DNA of 40,520 bases from Actinomycetes bacterium (GCA_030428165.1 JAUIBG010000003.1:1-40520), one strand, 5' to 3'. Numbered from the stretch's first letter, positions 18,183 to 27,641 are shown. The notes: a model not told the origin generated them from the sequence alone. A program made the numbers and translations.

Positions 18183-20855
18183 ATGCAGATCGCCGAGATT
18201 TCCCGACGATGGACGGACTACTTCGCGTCCCAGGACCACCACATCGCACCGAGCGTGCCGCTGGTGTCCCCGGACCCGTCGCTCCTGTTCACCGTCGCCG
18301 GCATGGTGCCCTTCATCCCCTACATCCTGGGCACCGAGCAGTCCCCGTACCCCCGCATCGCCTCGGTCCAGAAGTGCATCAGGACCAAGGACATCGAGGA
18401 GGTGGGCCAGACCACGCGTCACGGCACGTTCTTCCAGATGCTCGGCAACTTCTCGTTCGGCGACTACTTCAAGGAAGGCGCGATCAACTTCGCGTGGGAG
18501 CTGCTGACGACGCCTGAGGACAAGGGCGGCTACGGCTTCGAGCCCGAGCGGTTCTGGGTGACGATCTGGAACGAGGACGAGGAGGCGTACTCCTCCCTGG
18601 TCAACGTGGGCGTGAACCCCGACCAGATCGTGAAGCTCACCCGCGAGGAGATCTTCTGGGACACCGGCCAGCCCGGACCCGCCGGCCCCTGCGCCGAGTG
18701 GCACTACGACCGGGGCCCCGACTACGGCCCCGAGGCTGTCGGCGGCACGGTCGACCCCGGCGGCGATCGCTACCTCGAGATCTGGAACCTGGTGTTCGAC
18801 CAGTTCCTGCGCGGCCCGGGCGACGGCAAGGACTACCCGCTGATCCGCGAGCTCGACCAGAAGGCGATCGACACCGGAGCGGGCCTGGAGCGCATCGGCT
18901 TCCTCAAGCAGGGCGTCGCCAACTTCTACGAGACCGACGAGGTGTTCCCGGTCATCGGCGCCGTCCAGCAGCTCACCGGCCGCGCCTACGGCGACGACCA
19001 CCAGGCGGACGTGCGGATGCGCGTCATCGCGGACCACGTGCGCTCATCCCTCATGCTCATCGGCGACGGGGTGAAGCCCGGCAACGAGGGGCGCGGCTAC
19101 GTGCTGCGCCGCCTGCTGCGCCGCTCCGTGCGCGCGATGCGGCTGCTCGGCGTCGAGGACATGTCGCTTCCCGGCCTGCTGCCCGTGTCGAAGGACGCGA
19201 TGAAGGCGTCCTACCCGCAGCTCGAGACGGACTTCGCCAGGATCAGCGAGATCGCGTACGCGGAGGAGGACGCATTCATGCGCACCCTCACCAAGGGCAC
19301 GACGATCCTGGACTCCGCCGTCGCGAAGACCAAGACCGCGGGCGGAACCGTGCTGTCCGGCACCGACGCGTTCCAGCTACACGACACCTACGGCTTCCCG
19401 ATCGACCTCACGCTCGAGATGGCGTCAGAGCAGGGCCTGGGCGTCGACGAGACGGCGTTCCGCTCGCTGATGAACGAGCAGCGCGAGCGCGCCAGGGCCG
19501 ACTCGAAGGCCAAGAAGGGCGGCCACGCTGACCCGCAGGTGTACCAGGAGCAGGCGGCCAAGGGCGAGACCTCGTTCCTGGGCTACGACGAGCTGCAGGC
19601 TGCCACGACGGTGCGCGCGCTCATCAAGGACGGCCTCGGCGTGCTCGTCGCGCACGAGGGCGAGACGGTCGAGGTCATCCTCGACGAGACGCCGTTCTAC
19701 CCCGAGTCCGGCGGCCAGGACTCCGACTCCGGCGTTATCCGCGGCGGCTCGGCCACCGCCGACGTCGTCGACGTCCAGCGCCCCGTCCCCGGCCTGATCG
19801 TGCACACCGTGACGATCGCCGAGGGCTCGCTCGCCGTGGGCGACCCCGTCAACGCCGAGGTCGACTCGCTGTACCGCCGCGAGGCCTCGCGGGCGCACTC
19901 CGCGACCCACCTCGTGCACGCCGCGCTGCACCAGGTGCTCGGCACGGACGCGAACCAGGCGGGCTCGTACAACCGCCCCGGCTACATGCGCCTGGACTTC
20001 TCGTGGACCTCCGGAGTCTCCGAGGCGGCCCGCGCAGAGGTCGAGGAGATCGCCAACCGCGCGATCCGCGACGACCACGAGGTCTCCACCCGCATCATGA
20101 AGCTCGACGAGGCCAAGGCGCTGGGCGCCATGGCGCTGTTCGGCGAGAAGTACGGCGACCGTGTGCGCGTGGTCGAGATCGGCGGCCCGTTCTCGCGTGA
20201 GCTGTGCGCCGGCACCCACGTGGGCTCGTCATCCGAGGTGGGCCTGCTCACGATCACGTCCGAGGGCTCGGTGGGCTCCGGTGCCCGCCGCGTCGAGGCC
20301 CTCGTGGGCGCCGATGCGTTCGGCAACCTCGCGGCCGAGCGCGCAATCGTGCACGAGCTCTCGCAGTCGCTCAAGGTGCAGCCCGGCGAGCTGCGCGGAC
20401 GCGTCGAGAAGCTCGTCGAGCGCCTGTCCGCGACCGAGAAGGAGCTCGCACAGTTCCGCCAGAAAGAGCTGCTCGGCGCCGCAGCGGGTCTCGCGGACTC
20501 CGCGGTGGACGTCGCAGGCGTGTCGGTCGTCGCGAGCGAGCTCGCCGCGGCCGAGGACGCCGACGGCCTGCGCGCCGCGGTGACCGATGTACGGGCGCGC
20601 CTGGGCGAGGACCGTCCGAGCGTCGTCGCGCTGTTCGGCGTCGCTGGCGGTCGTCCCGTGGTGGCGGTCGCCACCAACGAGGCCGCCAGGGGACTGGGCC
20701 TCAAGGCCGGCGCGCTCGTCAAGGAGGCGACCTCGGTGCTGGGCGGCGGTGGCGGCGGCAAGCCCGACCTCGCCCAGGGCGGCGGTCAGGACGCCGCGGC
20801 GATCCCCGCGGCGATCGATGCGGTGACGGCCGCCGTGGCCCGTCATGACGGGTAG
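18183..20855 (+). CDS. alaS: Alanine--tRNA ligase
   Basis: DPSLLFTVAGMVPFIPYILG; RTKDIEEVGQTTRHGTFFQMLGNFSFGDYFKE; HSATHLVHAALHQVLG; CAGTHVGSSSEVG; C-terminal DHHA1 with GGGGGGKPDLAQGGG. Confidence 0.97.
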   Translation: MQIAEISRRWTDYFASQDHHIAPSVPLVSPDPSLLFTVAGMVPFIPYILGTEQSPYPRIASVQKCIRTKDIEEVGQTTRHGTFFQMLGNFSFGDYFKEGAINFAWELLTTPEDKGGYGFEPERFWVTIWNEDEEAYSSLVNVGVNPDQIVKLTREEIFWDTGQPGPAGPCAEWHYDRGPDYGPEAVGGTVDPGGDRYLEIWNLVFDQFLRGPGDGKDYPLIRELDQKAIDTGAGLERIGFLKQGVANFYETDEVFPVIGAVQQLTGRAYGDDHQADVRMRVIADHVRSSLMLIGDGVKPGNEGRGYVLRRLLRRSVRAMRLLGVEDMSLPGLLPVSKDAMKASYPQLETDFARISEIAYAEEDAFMRTLTKGTTILDSAVAKTKTAGGTVLSGTDAFQLHDTYGFPIDLTLEMASEQGLGVDETAFRSLMNEQRERARADSKAKKGGHADPQVYQEQAAKGETSFLGYDELQAATTVRALIKDGLGVLVAHEGETVEVILDETPFYPESGGQDSDSGVIRGGSATADVVDVQRPVPGLIVHTVTIAEGSLAVGDPVNAEVDSLYRREASRAHSATHLVHAALHQVLGTDANQAGSYNRPGYMRLDFSWTSGVSEAARAEVEEIANRAIRDDHEVSTRIMKLDEAKALGAMALFGEKYGDRVRVVEIGGPFSRELCAGTHVGSSSEVGLLTITSEGSVGSGARRVEALVGADAFGNLAAERAIVHELSQSLKVQPGELRGRVEKLVERLSATEKELAQFRQKELLGAAAGLADSAVDVAGVSVVASELAAAEDADGLRAAVTDVRARLGEDRPSVVALFGVAGGRPVVAVATNEAARGLGLKAGALVKEATSVLGGGGGGKPDLAQGGGQDAAAIPAAIDAVTAAVARHDG

Positions 20856-21309
20856 GGCGCTCGGCGTCGACGTCGGGACCGTGCGCATCGGCGTCGCGGC
20901 GACCGATGCGGCCGGCGTGATGGCCTTCCCCGTGGAGACGGTGAAGGCGGGTCGTGCCGCGGCCGTGCGCGTGGCGGAGATCGCCGCGGAGCGCGAGTCG
21001 GAGACCGTGTACGTGGGCCTTCCGCGCCACATGGGCGGGGGAGAGGGCGAGAGCGCCGCCAAGGCGCGACGCTTCGCCGCCCTGCTCGCGGAACGGACGC
21101 CGGCGACCGTACGTTTGGTGGACGAGCGGCGCTCGACCGTGTCCGCATCGGCCGCGATGCACCAGGCGGGCCGCTCGGCGCGCGACCAGCGCTCGTTGAT
21201 CGACCAGGCCGCGGCCGTGGTGATCCTCGAGGGCGCACTGGAGATGGTGCGGGCCGGCACCGTGGAGAATATGACGGACATCGTGAGGCCGAAAGGGACC
21301 CATGCCTGA
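20845..21309 (+). CDS. ruvX: Holliday junction resolvase RuvX/YqgF
   Basis: RALGVDVGTVRIGVAATD; VYVGLPRHMGGGEGESAAKARRFAALL; VRLVDERRSTVSA; overlaps alaS and mltG. Confidence 0.93.
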   Translation: MTGRALGVDVGTVRIGVAATDAAGVMAFPVETVKAGRAAAVRVAEIAAERESETVYVGLPRHMGGGEGESAAKARRFAALLAERTPATVRLVDERRSTVSASAAMHQAGRSARDQRSLIDQAAAVVILEGALEMVRAGTVENMTDIVRPKGTHA

Positions 21310-22420
21310 CCTGTTTGACGCCGACCCGGCGACGACGACGACGCTGAACCTGCGGGCGGAGCAGCGCGAGCACCGCCGCAACCACCGCCGCATCCGGCTC
21401 GTGGTCGTCAGCGCCGTGGCGCTCATCGCCCTGGCGTTCATGGCCAACGCGTCCTACTCGTTCGTGCTGTCGCTGCAGCCCGAGGAGACCGCTGCCGAGG
21501 ACTACGAGGGCGCCGGCACGGGCGCCGTCGAGATCGTCATCGACGAGGGCTCCACCGGCGCCGACATCGCGGCGACGCTGTACGCGGCCGATGTGGTGGC
21601 GTCCGAGGAGGCCATGCTGGAAGCCCTCGCGCTGAATCCCGACTCGCAGAGCATCCAGCCCGGCTGGTACACGCTGCCGCGCCAGATGAAGGCGGAGTAC
21701 GCCGTCGAGGCGCTGCTGGACTCGAGCTACCGGCGCGTCGTGCGCTACACGATCCCCGAGGGCCTGTACGCCTCGGCGATCTACGCGCGCATCGCGAACG
21801 TCACGGACTACACCGAGGAGCAGATCGCGGACGTCGCCGAGAACGCAGGCGACTCCTACGGTCTGCCCGCCCAGGCGGGCGGCAACCCCGAGGGCTGGCT
21901 GTTCCCCGACACCTACACGTTCGACCCTGACGCGACGATCGAGGACATCCTCCACACGATGGTCGACAGGACCGTCGAGATCCTCACCGCCAACAACGTG
22001 GCGGAGGACGACTGGCAGGAGATCCTCACGGTCGCGTCGCTCGTCGAGCGCGAGGCGCGCCTGGACGAGGACCGCCCGATCATTGCCGGCGTCATCTACA
22101 ACCGCCTCGACGTCCCGATGCCGCTGCAGATCGACGCATCGATCCAGTACGTGGTGCGCAACGACAACCTCGAGCTGACGGCCGAGGAGCTCAACATCGA
22201 CTCGCCGTACAACCTGCGACTGAACAATGGGCTGCCGCCCACGCCTATCGCGGCGCCGGGACAGGCATCGATCGTGGCGGCGGTCAATCCGACGGCCACC
22301 GACTACCTGTTCTGGGTGACGGTGAACCCCGACACGGGCGAGACCAAGTACGCCGTGACCAATGAGGAGCACGAGCAGAACGTGGCCGAGTACCAGGCGT
22401 GGCTGGCGGAGAACAGCTGA
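21302..22420 (+). CDS. mltG: Endolytic transglycosylase MltG (YceG-like)
   Basis: Single N-terminal TM; PEGWLFPDTYTF; VASLVEREARLDEDRPIIAGVIYNRL; MPLQIDASIQYV; YNLRLNNGLPPTPIAAPGQASIVAAVNP. Confidence 0.95.
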   Translation: MPDLFDADPATTTTLNLRAEQREHRRNHRRIRLVVVSAVALIALAFMANASYSFVLSLQPEETAAEDYEGAGTGAVEIVIDEGSTGADIAATLYAADVVASEEAMLEALALNPDSQSIQPGWYTLPRQMKAEYAVEALLDSSYRRVVRYTIPEGLYASAIYARIANVTDYTEEQIADVAENAGDSYGLPAQAGGNPEGWLFPDTYTFDPDATIEDILHTMVDRTVEILTANNVAEDDWQEILTVASLVEREARLDEDRPIIAGVIYNRLDVPMPLQIDASIQYVVRNDNLELTAEELNIDSPYNLRLNNGLPPTPIAAPGQASIVAAVNPTATDYLFWVTVNPDTGETKYAVTNEEHEQNVAEYQAWLAENS

Positions 22421-22422
22421 CG

Positions 22423-23304
22423 ATGGCCTCGACGCGCCGGGCAGGGGTGGTGGGCCATCCCGTCGCCCACAGCCTGTCGCCGGCGCTGCACCACGCCGCG
22501 TATGACGCGCTGGGGCTGGACTGGTCGTACGACGCGATCGACGTCGAGCCCGGCGGCCTGGCGTCCTTCGTGGCGGGGCTCGGCCCCGAGTGGGCGGGCC
22601 TCAGCGTCACCATGCCGCACAAGGCCGATGCGCGGGCGCTGGCGGAGTTCGTCGAGCCAATGGCGAAGCTGCTGGGCGTCGCGAACACCCTGCTGCTGCA
22701 GCCGGTGGCCGGCGGTCGCCAGATCGTCGGCGCGAACACCGACGTCGCGGGCGTGCGCCTGGCGCTGTCCGAGGCCGGCGTCGAGGTTCCGCAGGCGCCG
22801 ATGGTGCTGGGCGGGGGAGCGACGGCGACAGCCGCGGTGGCTGCCCTGGGAGAGCTCGGCGCCAGACGGATCGCGGTGGCCGTGCGCTCGCGTGGGCGCG
22901 CCGGCGGGCTGCTGCGCGCCGCGACGGCGATGGGGCTCGACATCCGCTTCGTGACGTTCGAGGACGCGCCCGCGCTGCTCACCCAGGCCGATGCCGTGGT
23001 GTCCACGGTCCCGGCCGACGCGGGGGCGGCGCTGGGGGAGAGCATCAGCGACGTGACCGGCGTGCTGCTCGACGCCGTCTACGAGCCCTTGGTGACCCCC
23101 CTGGGCTCCTCGTGGGAGGCTCATGGCGGCGTGCGCGTGGGCGGCGAGCGCATGCTGCTGCACCAGGCGTGCGAGCAGGTGCGGCTCATGACGGACCGCA
23201 ATGCGCCGATACAGGACATGGAGGACGCGTTGTTGCGTGCTCTCGTCGCCCGCGGGGAGGACCGATCGCGTCCGTCCGCGAGCAGCGGCGACAGTAGCGA
23301 GTAG
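22423..23304 (+). CDS. aroE: Shikimate dehydrogenase
   Basis: GVVGHPVAHSLSPALHHAAYDALGLDW; GLSVTMPHKADA; LGGGATATAAVAALGELG. ATG at 22423, just after the mltG stop. Confidence 0.94.
   Translation: MASTRRAGVVGHPVAHSLSPALHHAAYDALGLDWSYDAIDVEPGGLASFVAGLGPEWAGLSVTMPHKADARALAEFVEPMAKLLGVANTLLLQPVAGGRQIVGANTDVAGVRLALSEAGVEVPQAPMVLGGGATATAAVAALGELGARRIAVAVRSRGRAGGLLRAATAMGLDIRFVTFEDAPALLTQADAVVSTVPADAGAALGESISDVTGVLLDAVYEPLVTPLGSSWEAHGGVRVGGERMLLHQACEQVRLMTDRNAPIQDMEDALLRALVARGEDRSRPSASSGDSSE
23186..23212 (+). promoter_or_regulatory. Weak FliA/SigD-like promoter candidate upstream of pilB, inside the 3' end of aroE
   Basis: TCAT-N15-GCCGATAC; -10-like half close to GCCGATAA, -35-like half poor. 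Confidence 0.2.
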
Positions 23305-23323
23305 AGAGCAGCCAGGGAGTGCC

Positions 23324-24982
23324 GTGAAGCATCTGGGAGTAATCCTCGTCGAGGATGGCGCACTGACCGAGACTGACCTCGCGGAGGCTCTCGACGTTCA
23401 GCGTGAGCGAGGCGACTCACTGGGACGCACCCTCGTCGAGCTTGGAATGGTGACGGAGACGCAACTGGTGCGTGCGCTCGCAAGCCAGGTGGATCTCGAC
23501 TTCGTCGAGCTGACCGACTTCCCGGTGGACCGCGCCGCGGTGGCGCTGGTGCCGGACACGATCGCCCGCCGCCACGGCGCCCTGCCCATTGCCTTCGACG
23601 GCGAGAACCTCAAGGTGGCCATGTCGAATCCCGGCAACGTGGTCGCCGTCGACGATCTGAGGGCGTTTACGGGCATGAAGGTCACGCCAGTCGTCGCCAC
23701 GCACGACGACGTGATGGCGGCGATCGACCGGTACTGCCGCTCCGACGCCGAACTGCAGGATCTGCAGGGCGAGCTCGGCGAGGAGGAGACGGTCGATCTG
23801 GACAAGATCGGCGACGTCATTGAGGACGAGGCGCCGATCGTTCGCTTCGTCAACCTCCTCGTCACGCAGGCCATCCAGGACCGTGCCTCCGACATCCACA
23901 TCGAGCCTGCCGAGAAGGATGTCGTCATCCGGTACCGCATCGACGGTGTGCTTCACGAGATGCAGAGGGCCCCCAAGGCGACGCAGAACTCCGTGATCTC
24001 GCGCATCAAGATCCTCAGCGACATCGACATCGCGGAGCGCCGCAAGCCGCAGGACGGGCGCATGTCGGTGAACCACCAGGGGAAGAAGGTCGATCTGCGC
24101 GTCGCGACTCTGCCGACAGTGTGGGGAGAGAAGATCGTCTTGCGCATTCTCGACAACTCCACCGCGCAGCTCGCGCTCGAGGACCTGGGCCTGCGCGAGC
24201 GCAATGCCGATATCTACGCGTCGTCGTACAGCAAGCCCTACGGCATGATCCTCGTCACCGGCCCCACCGGCTCCGGAAAGTCGACCACCCTCTACGCGAC
24301 GCTCAATCAGATCGCTCGGCCGGAGATCAACGTGATCACCGTCGAGGACCCCGTCGAGTACCGGATCCCCGGAATCAACCAGGTGCAGGTGAACCCCAAG
24401 GCGGGCCTCACCTTCGCCGCGGCGCTGCGATCGATCCTCCGCGCCGACCCAGACGTGGTGCTCGTCGGTGAGATCCGCGACAGCGAGACCGCGCAGATCG
24501 CGATCGAGGCCGCCCTCACCGGCCACCTCGTGCTGTCAACGCTCCACACCAACGACGCGCCTTCCGCGGTGACACGCCTCATCGAGATGGAGATCGAGCC
24601 ATTCCTGGTCGGATCCGCGCTCGACTGCGTGGTCGCACAGCGACTCGCGCGTCGGCTCTGCACGCACTGCCGGGAGCAGTACGCTGCGACGAGAGCGGAG
24701 ATGGAGCGCTTCGCCGAGTTCGGTATCGCTGAGGGGCTCGAGCTCTTCCGGCCCGTGGGCTGTGCGCGCTGCTCGCACACGGGATACCGCGGGCGGCTCG
24801 CCCTGCATGAGGTCATGCCCGTCAACGAGGACATCGAGCGGCTCGCTGTCGGTCGGTCGTCTTCGGCCGAGATTGCCCGCACTGCACGCGACGGTGGCTT
24901 GGAGACGCTGATGGCCGACGGCTGGGCCAAGGTACAGGAAGGCCTGACCTCGATCGAAGAGCTCCTTCGAGTCGTCAAGTAG
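23324..24982 (+). CDS. pilB: Type IV pilus assembly ATPase PilB (GspE/PulE family) with N-terminal MshEN-like domain
   Basis: GTG start at 23324 after the aroE stop. Walker A GPTGSGKSTTLY, Asp box and Walker B (LRADPDVVLVGEIRDSETA), His box (TGHLVLSTLHTNDAPSAVTRL), tetracysteine element (CTHC...CARC); tandem LGxxLVExGxxTExxL repeats at the N-terminus. Confidence 0.93.
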   Translation: MKHLGVILVEDGALTETDLAEALDVQRERGDSLGRTLVELGMVTETQLVRALASQVDLDFVELTDFPVDRAAVALVPDTIARRHGALPIAFDGENLKVAMSNPGNVVAVDDLRAFTGMKVTPVVATHDDVMAAIDRYCRSDAELQDLQGELGEEETVDLDKIGDVIEDEAPIVRFVNLLVTQAIQDRASDIHIEPAEKDVVIRYRIDGVLHEMQRAPKATQNSVISRIKILSDIDIAERRKPQDGRMSVNHQGKKVDLRVATLPTVWGEKIVLRILDNSTAQLALEDLGLRERNADIYASSYSKPYGMILVTGPTGSGKSTTLYATLNQIARPEINVITVEDPVEYRIPGINQVQVNPKAGLTFAAALRSILRADPDVVLVGEIRDSETAQIAIEAALTGHLVLSTLHTNDAPSAVTRLIEMEIEPFLVGSALDCVVAQRLARRLCTHCREQYAATRAEMERFAEFGIAEGLELFRPVGCARCSHTGYRGRLALHEVMPVNEDIERLAVGRSSSAEIARTARDGGLETLMADGWAKVQEGLTSIEELLRVVK

Positions 24983-25013
24983 CCCGAACCGCTCGATGCG
25001 CGACATTCGTCAC

Positions 25014-25048
25014 TAAGCGGCTTAAGTCCGCGCGAGTCGTGCCGATGT
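25014..25048 (+). promoter_or_regulatory. FliA/SigD-like promoter candidate upstream of pilT with overlapping inverted repeat
   Basis: TTAA(25022-25025)-N15-GCCGATGT(25041-25048); palindrome TAAGC-G-GCTTA at 25014-25024 overlaps the -35-like element. Confidence 0.4.
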
Positions 25049-25112
25049 ACTTGGTGCGAAGAGCACCCCGCAACGTGCGAGGATGATCGCTCTGGACGAG
25101 GACGAGGTTGCG

Positions 25113-26297
25113 ATGGACTACGGGAGCCCGAGAAGCGCACCCGGTGCCGCTGCGGCGGCGCCGCCCGTCGCTCAGCCGCGCCTCTCCGCCCGCCAGTCCG
25201 CGGTGGCCGCCGTCGGCGAAGGCGACCTCGACATCAAGGAGGCGCTGCGGGCCATGCTCGCTGCCGGTGCCTCGGATCTGCACCTGACGTCGGGCGCGCC
25301 GCCGATGATGCGTGTGCATGGAGAGCTGGCTCCCCTCGAGGGTTTCGACCGTCTCACACCTGACGCACTGCAGCGCGCTCTGATGCGCATCCTGACGGTT
25401 CAGCAGGCCGAGCGCTTCGAGGAGACGCTCGAACTCGACCTCAGCTACGCCCTGCCCGGCGAAGCCCGGTTCCGCGTCAATGTGTACCGCCAGAGGGACG
25501 CGATCGGTGCCGCCTTCCGCATGATCCCCTTCGAGATCGTGAGCCTCGAAGCCCTCAATATGCCGGCGTCGGTCTCCCGTTTCGCTCAGCTGCCGCGAGG
25601 ACTCGTGCTGGTGACCGGGCCCACGGGCTCTGGCAAGTCGACGACTCTGGCGGCGCTGATCGACGTCATCAACCGTCAGCGCTCGGGTCACATCATGACC
25701 ATCGAGGACCCCATTGAGTTCCTGCACCGGCACCGTGCCTCGGTCGTGAACCAGCGCGAGGTGGGAACCGACACCAAGTCCTTCGCCAACGCCCTGCGGC
25801 ACGTGCTGCGCCAGGACCCGGATGTCATCCTCATCGGTGAGCTCCGGGACCTCGAGACGATCCAGATCGCGCTCACCGCTGCGGAGACCGGCCACCTGGT
25901 CCTCGCGACGCTCCACACCCAGGACGCAGCCCAGACCATCGACCGCATCATCGACGTCTTCCCCGCAGAGCAGCAGGCGCAGGTGCGGACGCAGCTCGCG
26001 ACGGCGCTCCAGGGTGTCGTGTCGCAGACTCTGTGCCGGCGCGCGGACGGGCGAGGACGTGTGGCTGCCGCCGAGGTCCTCTTCGCGACGCCCGCGATTC
26101 GCAACCTCATCCGCGACGGCAAGACCTACCAGATCTACTCGGCGCTGCAGGCGGGCCTGCGACAGGGAATGCAGACCATGGACCAGCACCTCGCGGATCT
26201 CGTGCGGGCGGGCCAGATCACGTATGACACCGCAGCGCGCTCGTGCCACTCGATGGAGGAGCTCAACAGGCTCGTCAATCGAACGGCGGTGATGTAG
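25113..26297 (+). CDS. pilT: Type IV pilus twitching motility / retraction ATPase PilT
   Basis: ORF 25083-26297; ATG 25113 has the better RBS (GAGG), ATG 25083 is possible. AGASDLHLTSGAPPMMRVHGEL; GPTGSGKSTTLA; LRQDPDVILIGELRDLETIQ; AIRNLIRDGKTYQIYSALQAGLRQGMQTMDQHLADLV. Confidence 0.93.
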   Translation: MDYGSPRSAPGAAAAAPPVAQPRLSARQSAVAAVGEGDLDIKEALRAMLAAGASDLHLTSGAPPMMRVHGELAPLEGFDRLTPDALQRALMRILTVQQAERFEETLELDLSYALPGEARFRVNVYRQRDAIGAAFRMIPFEIVSLEALNMPASVSRFAQLPRGLVLVTGPTGSGKSTTLAALIDVINRQRSGHIMTIEDPIEFLHRHRASVVNQREVGTDTKSFANALRHVLRQDPDVILIGELRDLETIQIALTAAETGHLVLATLHTQDAAQTIDRIIDVFPAEQQAQVRTQLATALQGVVSQTLCRRADGRGRVAAAEVLFATPAIRNLIRDGKTYQIYSALQAGLRQGMQTMDQHLADLVRAGQITYDTAARSCHSMEELNRLVNRTAVM

Positions 26298-26299
26298 CG

Positions 26300-27529
26300 A
26301 TGGCGGGCGCAACCAAGCGTTTCGACTACTCGGTCCGAGACGCGCAGGGCCACGTCCAGCGAGGCACCATCGAGGCGCCCTCAGAGGCAGCAGTCGCCAA
26401 CCGCTTGCGCGACATGGGCCTGGCGACCCTGGAGATCACCGAGGTCAGCACCACCGGTCTCCAGAAGGACATCGAGATCCCCGGTCTCACCAACCGCATC
26501 GGCCTGAAGGACGTGGCGGTGATGTCGCGCCAGCTGGCGACGATGGTGGCCGCCGGGCTGTCGCTGCTGCGGGCCCTGTCGATCCTCTCTGACCAGACAG
26601 AGAACGCGGCGCTGAGTAAGATTCTCGGCGAGGTGCGGGCAGACGTCGAGCGCGGCGTGTCGCTCTCGGGCGCGCTGGGCCGTCACCCTGACGTCTTCCC
26701 GCCGCTGATGGTCAACATGGTGCGCGCCGGTGAGGTCGGCGGCTTCCTCGACGACGTGCTCTCGTCGGTGGCTGAGAACTTCGAGAGCGAGGTGAAGCTC
26801 CGGGCGAAGATCGTCTCGGCGATGACCTACCCCGCTGTCGTGTTCGTCGTCGCGATTCTTGCGGTGGCCGGCATGCTGCTCTTCATCGTGCCGGTGTTCG
26901 AGGACATGTTCGCCAGCCTCGGCGGCGAGCTGCCGTTCCTCACGAAGGTCCTCGTGGTGATGTCCGACCTGCTCAAGTGGACCGCGATTCCCGGGATCAT
27001 CCTGTTGGTGATCGGCGCCGTCCTGTGGCAGCGCAACCGCCAGAAGCTGGCCTTCCGTCAGCGAGTCGAGCCGCTCTTCCTCAAGCTCCCCGTCTTCGGT
27101 CAGCTCATTCGCAAGATCGCGCTCGCGCGCTTCTCACGCAACCTCGCCTCTCTCACCAGGGCCGGTGTGCCGATCCTCCAATCCCTCGACATCGTGGGCA
27201 AGGCGAGCGGCAACATCGTCATCGAGAACGCCGTCGCCGAGGTGAGGGACTCCGTCCGTACCGGAAACTCGATCGCCAGGCCCTTGTCGCAGCACCCGAT
27301 CTTCCCGCCGATGGTGGTGCAGATGATCGCAGTGGGTGAGGACACCGGAGAGGTCGACGCCATGCTCGACAAGGTGGCGGACTTCTACGACGACGAGGTG
27401 GAGGCGACGACCGAGGCACTGACCTCGCTGATCGAGCCGATCATGATCGCCGTGCTCGGCGGGATCATCGGCTTCATGGTCATCGGTCTGTACATGCCCA
27501 TCTTCAGCGTGTTCTCGGTGGTGCAGTGA
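26300..27529 (+). CDS. pilC: Type IV pilus inner membrane platform protein PilC (GspF family)
   Basis: FDYSVRDAQGHVQRGTIEAPSEAAVANRLRDMGL; two T2SSF-type domains (VMSRQLATMVAAGLSLLRAL; FSRNLASLTRAGVPILQSLDIV); C-terminal EPIMIAVLGGIIGFMVIGLYMPIFSVFSVV. Confidence 0.94.
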   Translation: MAGATKRFDYSVRDAQGHVQRGTIEAPSEAAVANRLRDMGLATLEITEVSTTGLQKDIEIPGLTNRIGLKDVAVMSRQLATMVAAGLSLLRALSILSDQTENAALSKILGEVRADVERGVSLSGALGRHPDVFPPLMVNMVRAGEVGGFLDDVLSSVAENFESEVKLRAKIVSAMTYPAVVFVVAILAVAGMLLFIVPVFEDMFASLGGELPFLTKVLVVMSDLLKWTAIPGIILLVIGAVLWQRNRQKLAFRQRVEPLFLKLPVFGQLIRKIALARFSRNLASLTRAGVPILQSLDIVGKASGNIVIENAVAEVRDSVRTGNSIARPLSQHPIFPPMVVQMIAVGEDTGEVDAMLDKVADFYDDEVEATTEALTSLIEPIMIAVLGGIIGFMVIGLYMPIFSVFSVVQ

Positions 27530-27586
27530 TGCCGCCCGCAACCCGCTCCACAGTCTTTGGCGTGGCCCCCCAGCGCTCCGCCGAAG

Positions 27587-27606
27587 GTGCCGACCCCCGT
27601 CGGCAC
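27587..27606 (+). other. Perfect inverted repeat / stem-loop in the pilC-pilin intergenic region
   Basis: GTGCCGAC-CCCC-GTCGGCAC: 8-bp perfect stem, 4-nt loop; no downstream U-tract. Confidence 0.75.
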
Positions 27607-27641
27607 ATTCCAGCATCCATGCATAAGGAAAGGACAGTGTC

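Noticed and set aside
21590-21600. GCCGATGT inside mltG
   Set aside because: GCCGATG is a common Ala-Asp codon context in this GC-rich genome and lies in coding sequence; not a promoter.
24198-24220. Another GCCGATAT string, inside pilB
   Set aside because: Within coding sequence, with no TAAA-like element 15 nt upstream; used as a reminder that GCCGAT strings occur by chance here.
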